Assembly: GCF_000716595.1 (NCBI RefSeq)
Contig: NZ_JNXC01000030.1
Span: forward strand, 1 to 64,000
Length of the DNA stretch: 64,000 nucleotides
DNA from: Saccharothrix sp. NRRL B-16314
GTDB lineage: Bacteria; Actinomycetota; Actinomycetes; Mycobacteriales; Pseudonocardiaceae
Direction of reading: 5' to 3'
Under the pieces are notes generated by a model that was not told the origin of the DNA, did not search any database, and worked only from the letters and a program-made list of their open reading frames with translations. This document shows, one piece after another, positions 62,271 to 64,000 of the stretch. How positions within the stretch are numbered: position 1 is the stretch's first letter; the number at the start of each line of letters is the position of its first letter. The position numbers and the translations under genes are program-made.

Positions 62271-64000
62271 TCACGGGTAGTTGACCAGGTTGCTGGGCAC
62301 GGTGCCCGGCTGCGTCACCCCTCCCGCGTCGTTGATCACGCGGGTGATGAGGCCCTGGTAGTTGAGCGAGACGGTCGCCATGTTGTGGAACCTCACGCCG
62401 GACGTGTTGGGCACCTCGAAGGCGTGGTAGGAGCTCACCGAGGGGTTGACGTTGAAGAAGCAGTAGCTGCCCAACCCCCACGCCTCGTGCGTGGTGACGT
62501 TGTTGCCCACCTTGTACGCCGCGTACCCGTTGACACCCGGCGCGCTCATCCAGGACGCCTGGTCGGGCACGTCGTAGGGCATCTCGTTCTGGTAGAAGAT
62601 CGTCCTGCCGCCCTGGCCGTTCCAGATCACCTGGTGCTTCTGGTAGTGCTCGACGAACAGGCCGGTCGCCAGGACGTTGTTGCCGTTGACGATGAGCCCG
62701 GTGTCACCCGTCGCCTGCGTCCACCCCCACGTGCCCGCGTTGCCGTGGTCGGCGCGCCAGGCCCAGATGTGGTCGATGACCACGTCGTGGCTGTTGACGA
62801 CCAGGCTCGTGGTCGCCTTGCCCGCGATCGCGCCGCCGATGCGGAAGAACACGTCCTGCAACGTCGTCGGGTTGCTCGCGTGACCGGCGTTCGAGCCCGC
62901 CGGGCCGACGGTCAGCAGCGCCGCCGAGTTGGTGGTGCCCGCGTCGAACAGGATGCCCTTGATCCGGACGCCGTCCACGTCGGCGACCTGCATGGCGTTG
63001 ACCCCGTTGTCCGGGATCAGGGTCGGGTAGCCGATGCCGAGGACGACGGTGTCGGCCTTCGTCACGTTGAGCGTCCGGTCGAGGTGGTAGATGCCGGGGG
63101 TGAAGAACAGGTGGCAGCCCGCGGCCAGCGCGGAGTTGATGGACGACGCGGTGTCGCCCGCCTTCACCACGTAGAACTGGCTCATCGGCAGCGACGTGCC
63201 GGGGGTGCTGCCGTTCGCCCAGCTCGCGCCGGAGGCGTTGGTGCGCAGCGAGGGCTGGAACACCCGGTACTTGCCCGCGCTGTCGATGTACAGGTAGGGC
63301 ACGTCACGGGAGACGGGAGTGGTGGCCAAGTTGGTGTGCGGCGGGTTCGGGAACGCGGTCGGCGGAGCGCCGGGCGTGCCGGAGAACACCATGTTCCACA
63401 CGCCGCCGGCCCAGCTGCCGAGGTTGCTGTCCCTGGTGTACCACTGCTGCTGCGACACCGACGAGGTCTGGCCGGAGACCTTGGTGTCGGCGATGTAGCC
63501 GCCGCTGGCGAAGCCGTAGCTCGCCGGGTAGAGCTGGAGGTTGCCGCGGATGTCCATCCGGCGGAACGGGGCGGCCTGCGCCACCGCCCAGCGGTTGGAG
63601 CCGCTGCTCGGGTTGACGGCCATGTTCTCCGCCGACCGCCAGAAGTTCTGCAGCGCCACGCCCTTGTCGGACTCGTTGAACGCGTCGACCGTGATGTCGC
63701 CGTTGATCACCACGTCGCCGGGGTTGCGACCCAGGCCCGCGACCGAGGTGTAGTAGCCGACGTCGTCGTGCACGCTGTAGGTGCCCGGCTTGAACAGGTG
63801 CGCGACCCGCCGGTCGGCCATCTGCGCGGTGATCGTGTCCTTCTGCGCGTTGAAGTCCGCGTCGAGCTGCGCCTGGATGGTCGCCGAGGACATGCTCGGG
63901 TCGAAGATCCGGGTGTTGGGCCCGAAGTTCGGGGTGTCGGACTGGGTGGGGCACCCGGCCGAGGTGCCGATCGTGTAGGTGGCACTGCCCACCGACGAGT
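62271..64000 (-). CDS. secreted right-handed beta-helix protein (partial)
   Basis: At least 576 residues, open to the right edge so the N-terminus is missing. Gly/Asn/Thr-rich strands with repeats such as TVVLGIGYPTL, MQVADVDGVRIKGILFDAG and NSHDVVIDHIWAWRADHG form a pectate-lyase-like beta-helix, in the two-lobe manner of GH55-type exo-1,3-glucanases. Databases often label such proteins adenylyl cyclase, which the sequence does not support. Substrate unknown; probably another secreted polysaccharide-acting enzyme. Confidence 0.7.
   Translation of the reverse strand, partial: SSVGSATYTIGTSAGCPTQSDTPNFGPNTRIFDPSMSSATIQAQLDADFNAQKDTITAQMADRRVAHLFKPGTYSVHDDVGYYTSVAGLGRNPGDVVINGDITVDAFNESDKGVALQNFWRSAENMAVNPSSGSNRWAVAQAAPFRRMDIRGNLQLYPASYGFASGGYIADTKVSGQTSSVSQQQWYTRDSNLGSWAGGVWNMVFSGTPGAPPTAFPNPPHTNLATTPVSRDVPYLYIDSAGKYRVFQPSLRTNASGASWANGSTPGTSLPMSQFYVVKAGDTASSINSALAAGCHLFFTPGIYHLDRTLNVTKADTVVLGIGYPTLIPDNGVNAMQVADVDGVRIKGILFDAGTTNSAALLTVGPAGSNAGHASNPTTLQDVFFRIGGAIAGKATTSLVVNSHDVVIDHIWAWRADHGNAGTWGWTQATGDTGLIVNGNNVLATGLFVEHYQKHQVIWNGQGGRTIFYQNEMPYDVPDQASWMSAPGVNGYAAYKVGNNVTTHEAWGLGSYCFFNVNPSVSSYHAFEVPNTSGVRFHNMATVSLNYQGLITRVINDAGGVTQPGTVPSNLVNYP

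Noticed and set aside
62271..64000. Adenylyl cyclase annotation
   Set aside because: No cyclase motifs; the repeat pattern is a secreted beta-helix.

Overview
The window is high-GC DNA with actinobacterial gene style: GTG/TTG starts, 4-nt NTGA overlaps, DUF222-HNH and DUF6292 proteins, an ANTAR-GAF-PAS-PP2C phosphatase and an ECF41 sigma factor. Together these suggest a Pseudonocardiales host such as Saccharothrix, Lentzea or Actinosynnema. That placement is an inference from gene content. No rRNA, tRNA, CRISPR array or phage module was recognised.

Left part (1-14.7 kb). A DUF222-HNH gene is broken at its HNH motif by what looks like the 5' end of a group II intron leaving the window. Next is a two-gene secondary-metabolite operon: an MFS exporter and a single giant hybrid PKS-NRPS (AL-ACP-KS-AT-ACP-luciferase-like monooxygenase-C-A-PCP-C) with no thioesterase. 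A MerR regulator lies upstream, followed by a divergent small secreted Cys protein.

14.7-30.7 kb. A MacB-type export operon (lipoprotein, fusion protein, ATPase, permease) is divergent from an OmpR/histidine-kinase pair, with clustered response-regulator-like half-sites between them. SulP transporter, RNase J with a MerR gene whose promoter motifs are shared, peptide release factor 3, a glutaredoxin-membrane fusion, and an odd chimera of half an acyltransferase plus a zinc-ribbon follow.

30.7-38.5 kb. A GH35 beta-galactosidase and a sugar ABC importer sit beside a PP2C phosphatase. A 16-bp core (TGTTTACGCAAACATC) in front of the importer recurs exactly 22 kb away in front of a secreted GH43/CBM13 enzyme (56.3-57.7 kb). 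This points to one LacI-type galactan regulon.

38.9-47.5 kb is the most interesting block. A compact minus-strand locus encodes a methyltransferase, a phosphonopyruvate-decarboxylase-like ThDP enzyme, a biotin-carboxylase-like ATP-grasp enzyme, a TauD-type dioxygenase, a 73-aa small protein, a ferritin-like diiron protein and a nucleotidyltransferase/PqqD-like/methyltransferase fusion. A thymidylate-kinase-like gene is divergent. Four genes are coupled by 4-nt overlaps; the last three follow a textbook Crp/GlxR-type site. I know of no described pathway with this set; it may be a new peptide-based or amino-acid-derived biosynthetic system. No PEP mutase is present.

47.5-64 kb. An SDR gene and its ECF41 sigma factor share a transcription unit with a perfect ECF41 promoter. 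Then come a pectate lyase, a secreted alpha/beta hydrolase, an OpuC-type osmoprotectant importer, the GH43 enzyme, DUF6292 and STAS proteins, a CapA-like phosphoesterase, a berberine-bridge-type flavoenzyme, and a partial secreted beta-helix protein running off the right edge.
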